NCBI RefSeq assembly: GCF_900119075.1
Contig: NZ_FPIP01000003.1
Location: 375,100-439,099 of the forward strand
Source: Ruminococcus flavefaciens
GTDB taxonomy: Bacteria; Bacillota; Clostridia; Oscillospirales; Ruminococcaceae
Reading direction: 5' to 3'
Length of the DNA: 64,000 bases
The notes beneath the pieces were generated by a model. The model did no database searches, had not been told where the DNA came from, and saw only the letters and a program-made list of their open reading frames with translations. This document shows positions 35,901-44,747 of this stretch, piece by piece. Each line of letters opens with the position of its first letter. The first letter of the stretch is position 1. The position numbers were made by a program, and so were the translations under genes.

Positions 35901-37082
35901 TTAGTGGTGGAACAGGCGGATACCTGTGAATGCCATTGCGATGTTGTACTTGTTGCAGGTCTCGATAACGTTGTCGTCACGGATAGAACCGCCGGGCTCT
36001 GCAATGTACTCAACGCCTGACTTCTTAGCACGCTCGATGTTGTCGCCAAATGGGAAGAAAGCGTCTGAACCGAGGCAAACGCCTGTGTTCTTGGCAAGCC
36101 ATGCCTTCTTTTCCTCGCGTGTGAATACGGCAGGCTTTACCTTGAAGATACGCTGCCACTCGCCCTCGCGGAGAACGTCCTCGTACTCGTCACCGATGTA
36201 AACGTCGATAGCGTTGTCGCGGTCTGCGCGGCGGATATCGTCAACGAACTGGAGTCCCATTACCTGTGGGGACTGTCTAAGCCACCAGTTGTCAGCCTTC
36301 TGACCTGCAAGACGTGTGCAGTGGATACGGGACTGCTGTCCTGCACCGATACCGATAGCCTGTCCGTCCTTTACGTAGCAAACGGAGTTGGACTGTGTGT
36401 ATTTAAGTGTGATAAGAGAGATAAGGAGGTCGTCCTTCTTGTCGTCGGGGATATCCTTGTTCTCTGTAACAACGTTAGCGAGAAGCTCGCGGTTGATGTC
36501 AAGCTCGTTGCGTCCCTGCTCGAAGGATACGCCGTAAACCTGCTTTGTCTCGATAGGAGCAGGCTTGTAGTTCTCGTCCATTTTGAGAATGCAGTAAGTG
36601 CCCTTTCTCTTGGACTTGAGTATATCCAGAGCCTCGGGCTCATAATCGGGAGCGATAACGCCGTCTGATACCTCGCGCTGTATCATCTTTGCTGTGCAGA
36701 CGTCAACCTTATCTGAAAGAGCGATGAAATCGCCGTAAGAGGACATTCTGTCAGCGCCTCTTGCTCTTGCGTAAGCGCTTGCAAGGGGAGTGAGCTCGCC
36801 AAGGTCGTCTACCCAGTATATCTTCTTGAGGTCGTCGCTGAGAGGTCTGCCGATAGCAGCTCCAGCAGGAGATACGTGCTTGAATGAAGTAGCTGCGCAC
36901 ATACCTGTAGCAGCCTTCAGCTCCTTAACGAGCTGCCAGCCGTTGAAAGCGTCGAGAAGATTGATATATCCGGGCTTTCCGCAGAGCACCTCGATAGGGA
37001 GCTCGCTGCCGTCAGCCATATAAACTCTTGAAGGCTTCTGATTCGGGTTACAGCCGTATTTTAACTGCATTTCATTTGACAT
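35901..37082 (-). CDS. purH: AICAR transformylase (stand-alone, PurH-like)
   Basis: Formylates AICAR to FAICAR with 10-formyl-THF, the ninth step of IMP synthesis. The 393-aa protein corresponds to the AICARFT part of PurH: LKYGCNPNQKPSRVY, the KHVSPAGAAIG active-site motif (Lys-His), TLKYTQSNSVCY, IGIGAGQQSRIHCTRLAG and LGSDAFFPFGDNI. The N-terminal IMP-cyclohydrolase domain of bifunctional PurH is absent; that activity is encoded by the PurO-type gene two genes upstream. GGAGGACATTAAC precedes the ATG. Confidence 0.93.
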   Translation of the reverse strand: MSNEMQLKYGCNPNQKPSRVYMADGSELPIEVLCGKPGYINLLDAFNGWQLVKELKAATGMCAATSFKHVSPAGAAIGRPLSDDLKKIYWVDDLGELTPLASAYARARGADRMSSYGDFIALSDKVDVCTAKMIQREVSDGVIAPDYEPEALDILKSKRKGTYCILKMDENYKPAPIETKQVYGVSFEQGRNELDINRELLANVVTENKDIPDDKKDDLLISLITLKYTQSNSVCYVKDGQAIGIGAGQQSRIHCTRLAGQKADNWWLRQSPQVMGLQFVDDIRRADRDNAIDVYIGDEYEDVLREGEWQRIFKVKPAVFTREEKKAWLAKNTGVCLGSDAFFPFGDNIERAKKSGVEYIAEPGGSIRDDNVIETCNKYNIAMAFTGIRLFHH

Positions 37083-37115
37083 TGTTAATGTCCTCCTTAT
37101 AATAATTCATAATTC

Positions 37116-37598
37116 TTATGCCTTTTGATCTGCCTGATTGACTTTTCTTATCCTTTCAAGCTCTTTGCGGATATTGTCAGCCCAGTCTGCATCGTCGTTG
37201 CTTATACGGTACACACGGAAGCCGTTGGCGATACCGTTTTCGTAGACGGACTTTTCGTCGTCCACATGGAGGTCTATGCGGTAAGCCGCAGGATATTTCG
37301 ACGGGAAATTCGCCCTGCCCCTTGCCACTTCTTTTTCGTGGCGGACGGCGTTGACTATGCTGTCTATCCTTATGCCGTAATGCTTGAAGATACCGTTGAT
37401 ATAGCGCTCCGTTCTGTTGGAGGTAGTGTATATCCACAGCTCTGTATCGGACTTGTTTATCTCCGTGAGAAGCTTCACAGCGCCCTTTCTCAGCTTATCC
37501 TTGTATAGCTTGTTATACGGGAATTTAAGCTCGGGCTCTGTGGGGACTTCCGCAGAATTCACAAACAGAGTTTCATCAAGATCAAATGATATTTTCAT
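37116..37598 (-). CDS. HAD-superfamily hydrolase
   Basis: A 160-aa small phosphatase-like protein: motif I SFDLDETLF (nucleophile and acid Asp), motif II TTSNR, motif III/IV region HVDDEKSVYENG. No large cap domain is visible. ATG 37598 is chosen as the N-terminus of motif I; the upstream ribosome site is weak. It lies between the two purine genes but its substrate is unknown. Confidence 0.8.
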   Translation of the reverse strand: MKISFDLDETLFVNSAEVPTEPELKFPYNKLYKDKLRKGAVKLLTEINKSDTELWIYTTSNRTERYINGIFKHYGIRIDSIVNAVRHEKEVARGRANFPSKYPAAYRIDLHVDDEKSVYENGIANGFRVYRISNDDADWADNIRKELERIRKVNQADQKA

Positions 37599-37624
37599 AA
37601 TTATCAAGCCGAAAGGCGGCGTTA

Positions 37625-38338
37625 TTACTTGTTCTTGTTTACGATGCGTGTTTCCTCAGTATTGTTTTCGAGGTTCACATAGCGGACAAAGAGAGAAACC
37701 TTGTTGTCAGCGTTGAGGTTGTTCCAGAGCATATCTGTGAACTGGTCGATATTGCCGCTGATGCCTACGAGCTTAGGCTCGCCCTCGAAGCTGGGAAGGG
37801 GAGAACCGTCGCCCATATATGTATGAATGAAGTGTCCCTCGCCTGCGATAGGATTTGTGTAGCTGAATGTGTATCTCTGGCAGGAATCGGGATTGCCGTT
37901 AGCGCTCTTGAGGATAGACATTGCGTAGTTGAAGCCCTCCTCGCCGAAGCGGAGTATGCCTGAGATACGAGGTGTGAAGTTAGGAGCGTCGTCCTCGAAT
38001 TCTCTTGTGCGGAGAGCCTGCTCAAAGGTGTACTGCTTGTCCATGAGTTCGTAGATAGTATCGGTCTGATCGCCGTTTGTAACGATGAGCTTATTGCCGA
38101 GAACTCTTACGGGAGCGTAGATGATGAGGTGGGGATCAGTGAGCTTGGAGGGATCGAAAGCCTCTGTGCGGATACCCTTGCCGTCCTCGATGAATACGCG
38201 GTTGCGGCTGTTCTCGCTTCTGCCCATGATGAAGTAAGCGGTTACAGCGTACTTTCCGCAGTCGCTCTTACCGATGACGATACCTCTTCCGGGGTAAGCG
38301 TTTGTGCTGAGTTCCTTTGCTAAATCAAGCTTTTTCAT
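37625..38338 (-). CDS. purO: PurO-type IMP cyclohydrolase
   Basis: Closes FAICAR to IMP, the last step of purine synthesis. The 237-aa protein has the PurO/IMP_cyclohyd features: NAYPGRGIVIGKS, VTAYFIMGRSENSRNRVF, PRISGILRF and the GEGHFIHTYMGDGSPLPSFE motif. This family is best known from archaea. The start at 38338 has AAAGGAG 9 nt upstream; longer in-frame extension lacks a ribosome site and falls in the next gene. It complements the stand-alone AICAR transformylase. Confidence 0.9.
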   Translation of the reverse strand: MKKLDLAKELSTNAYPGRGIVIGKSDCGKYAVTAYFIMGRSENSRNRVFIEDGKGIRTEAFDPSKLTDPHLIIYAPVRVLGNKLIVTNGDQTDTIYELMDKQYTFEQALRTREFEDDAPNFTPRISGILRFGEEGFNYAMSILKSANGNPDSCQRYTFSYTNPIAGEGHFIHTYMGDGSPLPSFEGEPKLVGISGNIDQFTDMLWNNLNADNKVSLFVRYVNLENNTEETRIVNKNK

Positions 38339-38367
38339 AATAAATACTCCTTTCGGATAATTGTATA

Positions 38368-38985
38368 TCAGTGGATAAATATATGATGTATGAACATAGC
38401 GGCTTCTGCCAGCTTTGGCGTGTAGCCTGTTGCCTTTGTGAATATGAAGTCCGTCAGGACTATCACCAGCACCGCAAGGGTGATGATATTGAGAGTTCTT
38501 TTCTTTGGCTTTGCAAGGAGCCAGTCGAAGAATGGCTGTACTATATACATGAACAGCATACCGCCAAGTCCGAAGCGGACAGAGGTACTGAGGGCGATAC
38601 GCGCCTGAAAATTGTACTTGTACCGTGCGTAGGTCTGCCACGGCCATGAGCCTGTTGTGGCTTCAAGAATGTAGGTAGCGGCAAGCTCCACCAGAGTCGC
38701 CACAGCCATACAGCCGAGAAAGATGAGCAGCGGCTTTACGATATTCAGCCATTTTACGTCCTTTTTTTTCATGAGCCAGCCGAAGCACAGCAGGAACAGA
38801 AGTGCTCCCACGCCGTATATGGGACAGTAGGGACCGAACATATTGCCTCTGTTGTGAAAGCCCCAGCGGTAGACCACTGTTTCGAGGAATACCTCGTAGC
38901 ACCAGCCAAGAACCGCGTACATCCAGAAGCATAGAAACAGCTTCTGAATGTTCTGTTTTTCCAATAATTCCTTTATTTTTGCCAT
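38368..38985 (-). CDS. CmpB-type putative ABC-transporter membrane protein
   Basis: A 205-aa protein with about five TM segments. The motif FWMYAVLGWCYEVFLETV, then NRGNMFGPYCPIYGVGALL, is the hallmark of the PF06541 family (putative ABC-transporter type IV, CmpB). Function in the cell is uncertain. It is 4 nt downstream of purN, so probably co-transcribed. Confidence 0.8.
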   Translation of the reverse strand: MAKIKELLEKQNIQKLFLCFWMYAVLGWCYEVFLETVVYRWGFHNRGNMFGPYCPIYGVGALLFLLCFGWLMKKKDVKWLNIVKPLLIFLGCMAVATLVELAATYILEATTGSWPWQTYARYKYNFQARIALSTSVRFGLGGMLFMYIVQPFFDWLLAKPKKRTLNIITLAVLVIVLTDFIFTKATGYTPKLAEAAMFIHHIFIH

Positions 38986-38989
38986 GATT

Positions 38990-39613
38990 TTACTTTACGT
39001 AGGCTTTTCCGCCGATTATCTCTATCCTGTCCTGACAGAACAGTGAAACGGCCTCGGGGAGTATCTTCCACTCAGCCTGTTCCATTATGCGCTTTTGGAG
39101 TGACTCGGGAGTATCACCGTTTTCTACGGGGACAGCCTTCTGTATTATTATCGGTCCGCCGTCACACTCCTCGGTTACGAAATGTACCGTTGCGCCCGAG
39201 AGCTTTACTCCTGCCGCAAGAGCAGCCTCATGGACGTGCAGTCCGTAGAAGCCCTTTCCGCAGAAGCTGGGTATCAGTGCAGGGTGAACGTTCATCATTT
39301 TGTAGGGGAACGCCTTTACTACCTGCTCGTCGAGTATGGTCATGAATCCCGCATATACCACAAGGTCTGCCTTTTCCTCGATGAGAGCGTCGGTTACTGC
39401 CTTTGTGTAGGATGCTATATCAGCGTACTCCTTACGCGGGATAACGCGGCTTTTTATGCCATTCTGCGCCGCCCTTTCAAGAGCGTACACGCCTTCCTTT
39501 GAGGAGATAACGCAGGTTATTTTTCCGCCCTTGATGACGCCTGACTTTTCGGCGTCGATAAGAGCCTGTAAATTAGTGCCGCCGCCCGAAACGAGCACGA
39601 CTATATTCTTCAT
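38990..39613 (-). CDS. purN: Phosphoribosylglycinamide formyltransferase
   Basis: Transfers formyl from 10-formyl-THF to GAR, the third step. The 207-aa protein starts KNIVVLVSGGGTNLQALID and shows the active-site stretch MNVHPALIPSFCGKGFYG and HFVTEECDGGPII (catalytic Asn, His, Asp). AAAGGAGGA precedes the ATG. The expansin gene lies upstream, with a terminator between. Confidence 0.95.
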   Translation of the reverse strand: MKNIVVLVSGGGTNLQALIDAEKSGVIKGGKITCVISSKEGVYALERAAQNGIKSRVIPRKEYADIASYTKAVTDALIEEKADLVVYAGFMTILDEQVVKAFPYKMMNVHPALIPSFCGKGFYGLHVHEAALAAGVKLSGATVHFVTEECDGGPIIIQKAVPVENGDTPESLQKRIMEQAEWKILPEAVSLFCQDRIEIIGGKAYVK

Positions 39614-39633
39614 GAGGTTTTCCTCCTTTGTAT

Positions 39634-39662
39634 AAAAGCGGCAGGGGATACTCAGCCGCTTA
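39634..39662 (-). terminator. Terminator overlapping the expansin stop codon
   Basis: Stem AAGCGGC/GCCGCTT on the minus strand with the stop TAA inside the 5' arm and TTTT after it. It separates the expansin gene from purN, though read-through is likely if purN has no own promoter. Confidence 0.6.
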
Positions 39663-40541
39663 TTCGGGGAACTGAACGTGTCCCTGTATTATCTCGGTAT
39701 CGTCGTAGGACAAGGGGATATCCTTGTCTATTACCACCTGACCGTAAATATCGGTTATGCGGAATGTGAAAGGTCCCTTGCCCATTTCTCTGGTCTCGAA
39801 ATAATTGTACGGGCGGCGCGGTATCTCAACGAATTCGCCGTCCTCATTGAGGTATTCAAGCTTGGTTATGGGGTAGCGGTGATTGCGCACCTGTACTCCG
39901 CACCAGAACTCTGTACTGCCCTCTTTGTATTTGAATGAGATAGGAGCTGTTGCCGCGGTATCAAGGGGGATTATCTTCCAGCTTACGGGAACTCTGCCCT
40001 TCTCAACGGGAGCGATGAGTGGGAAAGCGTCCGTATAGAGGTCAAGGTCGCCCTTTTTGCCCTCGGGGAGCTCGTCTGTTACCAGCATTTTGATAGTGCC
40101 CAGCTCGCCTGTGACTTCAAGATAAGCGCCTGCAAGCTGTGCTTCGTTATAGTCGGAGTGGTTCATAGCGACTATCCAGTAGTCGTGGGAAACGGGATCA
40201 AGCATAGCGTGACCGCCTGTATAGCCTCCGCCGTAGAAAGTACCCTCGCCTGTATGTACAGTGCCCTTTGGTTCGAGGATAGCGTCCTCGTCAATGGGCA
40301 GGTCGGGTATCTCGAATTCGGTGGGTATCTTGCCGTTTACGCCCAGCACGAACTTCTGGAGAGCATTGAGCTCGGCTCTTGATATCTCCTTGTTCTTACG
40401 GGCGGTTATAAGGTCAAAGCTGTCCACTCTGCCGTCGGAGTTATAATCCATATCTATCTGTGAAGCAGCTCCGCCGTATAAAGGCGACGCTGCAAGAATG
40501 GCGCAAACCATTCCCACAGCCGCAAATTTTACAAATTTCAT
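39660..40541 (-). CDS. Bacterial expansin with N-terminal half-dockerin
   Basis: A 293-aa secreted protein. After a signal peptide ends near GGAASQ, residues ~30-70 hold one complete dockerin calcium loop (DYNSDGRVDSFD) and a helix RAELNALQKFVLG lacking the second loop. The rest matches bacterial expansins: domain 1 (GEGTFYGGGYTGGHAMLD, then NEAQLAGAYLEVTG and KKGDLDLYTDAFPLIA with the conserved Asp) and a CBM63-like domain 2 (KEGSTEFWCGVQVRNHRYPI, RRPYNYF, GPFTFRITD). Expansins loosen cellulose without hydrolysis. ATG 40541 has GGTGAT 5 nt upstream; an ATG 12 nt earlier is the alternative. Confidence 0.85.
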   Translation of the reverse strand: MKFVKFAAVGMVCAILAASPLYGGAASQIDMDYNSDGRVDSFDLITARKNKEISRAELNALQKFVLGVNGKIPTEFEIPDLPIDEDAILEPKGTVHTGEGTFYGGGYTGGHAMLDPVSHDYWIVAMNHSDYNEAQLAGAYLEVTGELGTIKMLVTDELPEGKKGDLDLYTDAFPLIAPVEKGRVPVSWKIIPLDTAATAPISFKYKEGSTEFWCGVQVRNHRYPITKLEYLNEDGEFVEIPRRPYNYFETREMGKGPFTFRITDIYGQVVIDKDIPLSYDDTEIIQGHVQFPE

Positions 40542-40661
40542 AAACATCACCATACTTTAAAAATCTTCCAAATCCCATATCCCGTGGTGCTTGTAGTTTT
40601 TATTGTGAATTCGGATATTTTTGCGGTAATTGCTATGATGTTTGAAGTATCTCTTGCTTTA

Positions 40662-41699
40662 TCAGCAGATGATAACGCCTTCCTCTGACTCGACAAGCTC
40701 GCCGAGAACGTAAGCGTCCTCGCCTGCTGCCTTGATAGCAGCGATAGCCTTGTCAGCGTCGTTCTTGTCAACAGAAACTATCATGCCGACGCCCATGTTG
40801 AAGGTGTTGAACATATCTCTTTCCGGGATATCGCCTGTTCTCTTGATGAGGTCGAAGATAGGTAGCACCTGTACTGCGTTTCTCTCGATCTTTGCAGCGA
40901 GGTTCTTGGGGAGAGAACGTGGTATATTCTCATAGAAGCCGCCGCCTGTGATATGAGAGATAGACTTTACCTTAACAGCGTCAAGAAGGCTCATTACAGC
41001 CTTTACATAGATGCGTGTAGGTGTGAGGAGGCACTCGCCGAGGGTAGTTCCGAGGTCGTCGAAGTGCATATTGAGGTTCTGCTCGTTTACGTCAAAGACT
41101 CTTCTTACGAGAGAGAATCCGTTTGAGTGAACGCCGCTGGACTTGATAGCGATGAGAACGTCACCTGCCTTCTGGGTATCGGGCTGGAGGATCTTGTCCT
41201 TGTCAACAACGCCTACAGAGAAGCCTGCTAAGTCGTACTCGTCCTCGGGCATAAGACCTGGGTGCTCGGCAGTCTCGCCGCCGATGAGAGCGCACTGTGC
41301 CTGAACGCAGCCCTCTGCTACGCCTGAAACGATAGTAGCTATCTTCTCGGGGAAGTTCTTGCCGCAGGCGATATAATCAAGGAAGAACTGTGGCTTTGCG
41401 CCGCAGCAGATGATATCGTTTACGCACATGGCAACGCAGTCGATACCTACAGTATCATGCTTGTCCATGATGAAAGCCAGCTTTATCTTAGTACCAACGC
41501 CGTCTGTGCCCGAAACGAGAACAGGCTTGCTGATACCTGTCATATCCAGCTCAAAGAGACCGCCGAAGCCGCCGATACCTGAAAGAGCGCCTTTTATCAT
41601 AGTACGGGCGATGTGCTCCTTCATCAGCTCAACTGACTTGTAGCCTGCGGTAACGTCAACGCCTGCCTTCTTGTAGCTTTCGGAAAAACTGTTGTTCAT
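40662..41699 (-). CDS. purM: Phosphoribosylformylglycinamidine cyclo-ligase
   Basis: AIR synthetase, fifth step (FGAM + ATP to AIR). The 345-aa protein has the family landmarks [57 protein letters not shown] and [20 protein letters not shown] lies before the ATG. It follows purF with a 13-bp hairpin in between. Confidence 0.96.
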   Translation of the reverse strand: MNNSFSESYKKAGVDVTAGYKSVELMKEHIARTMIKGALSGIGGFGGLFELDMTGISKPVLVSGTDGVGTKIKLAFIMDKHDTVGIDCVAMCVNDIICCGAKPQFFLDYIACGKNFPEKIATIVSGVAEGCVQAQCALIGGETAEHPGLMPEDEYDLAGFSVGVVDKDKILQPDTQKAGDVLIAIKSSGVHSNGFSLVRRVFDVNEQNLNMHFDDLGTTLGECLLTPTRIYVKAVMSLLDAVKVKSISHITGGGFYENIPRSLPKNLAAKIERNAVQVLPIFDLIKRTGDIPERDMFNTFNMGVGMIVSVDKNDADKAIAAIKAAGEDAYVLGELVESEEGVIIC

Positions 41700-41719
41700 T
41701 AATCTACCTCCATAGTCGC

Positions 41720-41748
41720 CTGTCTCCCTGCCGCAGGCAGGGAGACAG
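41720..41748 (-). repeat. Perfect 13-bp hairpin between purF and purM
   Basis: CTGTCTCCCTGCC (41720-41732) and GGCAGGGAGACAG (41736-41748) with a 3-nt loop. No T-run on the minus strand, so it is more likely an RNA-stability or processing element than a terminator. Confidence 0.7.
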
Positions 41749-41758
41749 AATTATAGTT

Positions 41759-43183
41759 TCATTCTTTACCGTTCCAGCAATATGTGCAGAGCTTGCAGGC
41801 GTCAAGACCTACAGCCTTTTCTGTGCCCTCAAGAGTCTGGAATTCCAGTGAGGTAAGGCGGAGTCTCTTGCATATCTCATCTCTGAGTCTGCGTCCTCTG
41901 TCTGTTGCGGAATTGCTGTATTCCTCGATGTGTCTTACGCCTACAGGGCCTTCAAATTCGTCGATTATCTGGCGGGCGATAAGCTCCATTTCGGAAGTGC
42001 TGCGTGAGAAGTTGAGGTACTTGCAGCCGTACATTATAGGTGGACAGGCAGAGCGCATATGTACCTCTTTAGCGCCGTGCTCGTAGAGAAACTCAACGGT
42101 CTCTCTCATCTGTGTTCCTCTTACGATACTGTCGTCAACAAAGAGGAGCTTTTTGCCGTTGATAAGCTCATGTACGGGAATGAGCTTCATTTTAGCTACC
42201 TGATTTCTCATGCTCTGATTTGTAGGCATGAAGCTTCTCGGCCATGTGGGAGTATACTTGATGAACGGTCTTGCGAATGGTATGCCGCTCTTGTTAGCAT
42301 AGCCGATAGCATGAGGAGTACCTGAATCGGGAACTCCGCAGATATAGTCAACATCGGGAAGTCTGCCGTTCTTGATGTCGTTTTCAGCCATTATCTCACC
42401 GTTGCGGGTACGCATCACCTCAACGTTGACGCCCTCGTATACAGCATTCGGATAACCATAGTATGTCCAAAGGAATGTACATATCTTCATCTTTGAAGGA
42501 TCGCCCTCGGCAATGGTCTTACATTCGTCGGCTGTGAGCTCAACTATCTCGCCTGCCTCAAGCTCCTTGTATGTGGCATAGCCCAGCTTCTGGAAAGCGA
42601 AGGACTCTGTTGAAAGGCAGAAGCCGTCGCTTCTCTTGCCTATGATGATAGGAAGTCTGCCGAACTGGTCTCTTGCAGCGATAATGCTGTCCTTAGTGAG
42701 GATAATGAGGGACATAGTGCCCTCTATCTTCTCCTGAGCATAGCGGATACCCTCAACGAAGGAGTTCTTCTGTGCGATAAGAGCGCCGATAAGGTCGCCC
42801 GAGTTGATATTGCCGCTGCTCATCGACTCAAAGTTAGCGCAGCCCTGTTCAAGGAGCTCGTCTACCAGCTTGTCAGCGTTGCGGATGATACCTACAGAGC
42901 AGATAGCGTATATGCCAAGCTTTGAGCGCACGAGGATAGGCTGAGGATCTGTATCGCTGATACAGCCGATACAGAGCTTGCCTCTCATATTTGTTACGTC
43001 ATTCTCGAACTTTGTACGGAAAGGAGAGTTTTCAATGCTGTGGATATTTCTCTGAAAGCCGTTCTCCTCAGACCATGAGGTCATACCGCCGCGTCTTGTG
43101 CCGAGATGTGAGTGATAATCTGTTCCGAAGAATACGTCGGTAACGCAGTCGTTTTTAGAGGCTGCACCAAAAAAACCGCCCAT
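41759..43183 (-). CDS. purF: Amidophosphoribosyltransferase homologue lacking the N-terminal Cys
   Basis: PurF makes phosphoribosylamine from PRPP and glutamine-derived ammonia. The 474-aa protein has the glutaminase-domain layout (GTDYHSHLGTRRGGM corresponding to the LQHRGQDAAG region) and an intact phosphoribosyltransferase domain with CGVPDSGTPHAIGYA and the PRPP loop LLFVDDSIVRGT. However the N-terminus is MGGFFGAAS, where true PurF has CGxxG: the catalytic Cys is Gly. The C-terminus carries DACKLCTYCW, a compact Cys cluster that may bind metal. It lies between purC (3 nt gap) and purM. Confidence 0.88.
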   Translation of the reverse strand: MGGFFGAASKNDCVTDVFFGTDYHSHLGTRRGGMTSWSEENGFQRNIHSIENSPFRTKFENDVTNMRGKLCIGCISDTDPQPILVRSKLGIYAICSVGIIRNADKLVDELLEQGCANFESMSSGNINSGDLIGALIAQKNSFVEGIRYAQEKIEGTMSLIILTKDSIIAARDQFGRLPIIIGKRSDGFCLSTESFAFQKLGYATYKELEAGEIVELTADECKTIAEGDPSKMKICTFLWTYYGYPNAVYEGVNVEVMRTRNGEIMAENDIKNGRLPDVDYICGVPDSGTPHAIGYANKSGIPFARPFIKYTPTWPRSFMPTNQSMRNQVAKMKLIPVHELINGKKLLFVDDSIVRGTQMRETVEFLYEHGAKEVHMRSACPPIMYGCKYLNFSRSTSEMELIARQIIDEFEGPVGVRHIEEYSNSATDRGRRLRDEICKRLRLTSLEFQTLEGTEKAVGLDACKLCTYCWNGKE

Positions 43184-43186
43184 ATA

Positions 43187-43906
43187 TTACTCTCCCATAA
43201 GTCTCTTCATGATTTCCTGATATGCTTCTTCAACGCCGCCCATATCTCTGCGGAAGCGGTCCTTGTCAAGCTTCTCGTGGGTTGTTGAATCCCAGAAGCG
43301 GCAGGTATCAGGTGATATCTCGTCAGCGAGGATAATAGTGCCGTCAGCAGTCTTACCGAACTCGATCTTGAAGTCGATGAGGTCGATGTTGAGTCCCTTG
43401 AAGAACTTTACCATGAACTCGTTTACCTTGAAAGCGTACTTTGAGATAGTGTCGATATCCTCCTTGGTAGCGATACCGAGAGCGAGTGCGTAGTAGTCGT
43501 TGATGAATGGATCGCCGAGATCGTCGTTCTTGTAGCTGAATTCAAGGATAGGGCAGAGGAGCTTCTTGCCTTCCTCAACGCCCATTCTCTTTGAGAAGCT
43601 GCCTGCTGCAACGTTTCTGATGATTACCTCAAGGGGAACGATGGAAACCTTCTTAACGATAGTTTCACGGTCGCTGATCTCCTCAACGAGATGAGTGGGA
43701 ACGCCTTCCTTTTCGAGCATCTTGAACATATAGTTTGTCATCTTGTTATTGATGACGCCCTTGCCTGAGATAGTGCCCTTCTTCTCGCCGTTGAACGCAG
43801 TTGCGTCGTCCTTGTAATCAACGATCACGAGGTTAGGATCGTTTGTAGCATAGACCTTCTTAGCCTTGCCCTCATAGAGCTGTTCCTTCTTTTCGATGTT
43901 TGACAT
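43187..43906 (-). CDS. purC: SAICAR synthetase
   Basis: Joins CAIR and aspartate, the seventh step. The 239-aa protein has [26 protein letters not shown], the [18 protein letters not shown] motif and the C-terminal [22 protein letters not shown] precedes the ATG. It is followed 3 nt later by purF. Confidence 0.96.
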   Translation of the reverse strand: MSNIEKKEQLYEGKAKKVYATNDPNLVIVDYKDDATAFNGEKKGTISGKGVINNKMTNYMFKMLEKEGVPTHLVEEISDRETIVKKVSIVPLEVIIRNVAAGSFSKRMGVEEGKKLLCPILEFSYKNDDLGDPFINDYYALALGIATKEDIDTISKYAFKVNEFMVKFFKGLNIDLIDFKIEFGKTADGTIILADEISPDTCRFWDSTTHEKLDKDRFRRDMGGVEEAYQEIMKRLMGE

Positions 43907-43950
43907 TTTAAAATTCCTCCTTGAGAATAATAAATGAATGATTGTATATG

Positions 43951-44095
43951 CAATTCCGCATCATCGCGGAAATTGTAGGCTTAAAATCAATGCATAATGC
44001 TTAATTCATAATTATCGTATCGCTTATGCGATATTATTTAAATATGTCGCGAGGTGACACCGCGATCATGCATTATGAATTACGAATTATGAATA
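43951..44095. repeat. Palindrome-rich element upstream of purC
   Basis: The 190-bp gap between the phosphatase and purC holds three hairpins (CAATTCCGC/GCGGAAATTG; ATCGC/GCGAT at 44019-44032; TCGCG/CGCGA at 44047-44065) flanked by inverted AATTCATAAT / ATTATGAATT blocks. No riboswitch was recognised. A purC promoter must lie here or upstream but is not clear. Confidence 0.5.
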
Positions 44096-44096
44096 G

Positions 44097-44747
44097 TTAT
44101 TGGAGCAGCATATCCGCTGCTTTGATCGGCGTTTCTGCTATGAAGTCCGCCCCTGCTTCGGTGAGCTCCTCTATTGAGCCGAAGCCCCAGAGAATACCCA
44201 TGCATTTCAGCCCTGTCTTATGAGCTCCGATAACGTCCTGTCTGCGGTCTCCTATCATGAGCACAGAGCTCCTGTCGGAAATACCTGCCTTTCCGAGAAC
44301 GTACTCGATGACCTCGTCCTTGTCGTTTCGGGTGCCGTTTATATTGGCTCCGCCAACTATTTCAAAGAACTGCGACAGTCCGAATCTGTCAAATATGCGC
44401 ACCGCGTACACCTCGGGCTTGCTGGTGGCGACCATTATCCTTTTGCCGCCGTCTCTGAGCCTTTTCAGCATTTCGGGGACTCCCTCGTAAACGCGGTTCT
44501 CGAAGAGCCCCACGGTGGAGTACCTTTCGCGGAATATCCTGACAGCCTCGTTTACCTGCTCCTCGTTCATGCCGCAGAACTCCGCAAAGGAGCGGTACAG
44601 CGGCGGTCCGAGAAATTTATTCGTATCCTCGGGTATATCAAATCCCATGCGCTCTAAGGCGTATTCAAGGCATCTGACAATTCCCTCGGTGGAATCGGTA
44701 AGAGTGCCGTCAAGGTCGAATAAAAGGGTATCGAAATTATCTGTCAT
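44097..44747 (-). CDS. HAD-family phosphatase (phosphoglycolate phosphatase-like)
   Basis: A 216-aa HAD hydrolase: motif I LFDLDGTLTDS, a helical cap domain (residues ~15-80), motif II MVATSKPE, and motif III/IV VLMIGDRRQDVIGAHKTG. Layout is that of phosphoglycolate/pyrophosphate phosphatases (Gph/PpaX group); substrate not determinable. Its ATG overlaps the upstream DUF4272 gene by 4 bp (ATGA), so the two are coupled. Confidence 0.85.
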   Translation of the reverse strand: MTDNFDTLLFDLDGTLTDSTEGIVRCLEYALERMGFDIPEDTNKFLGPPLYRSFAEFCGMNEEQVNEAVRIFRERYSTVGLFENRVYEGVPEMLKRLRDGGKRIMVATSKPEVYAVRIFDRFGLSQFFEIVGGANINGTRNDKDEVIEYVLGKAGISDRSSVLMIGDRRQDVIGAHKTGLKCMGILWGFGSIEELTEAGADFIAETPIKAADMLLQ

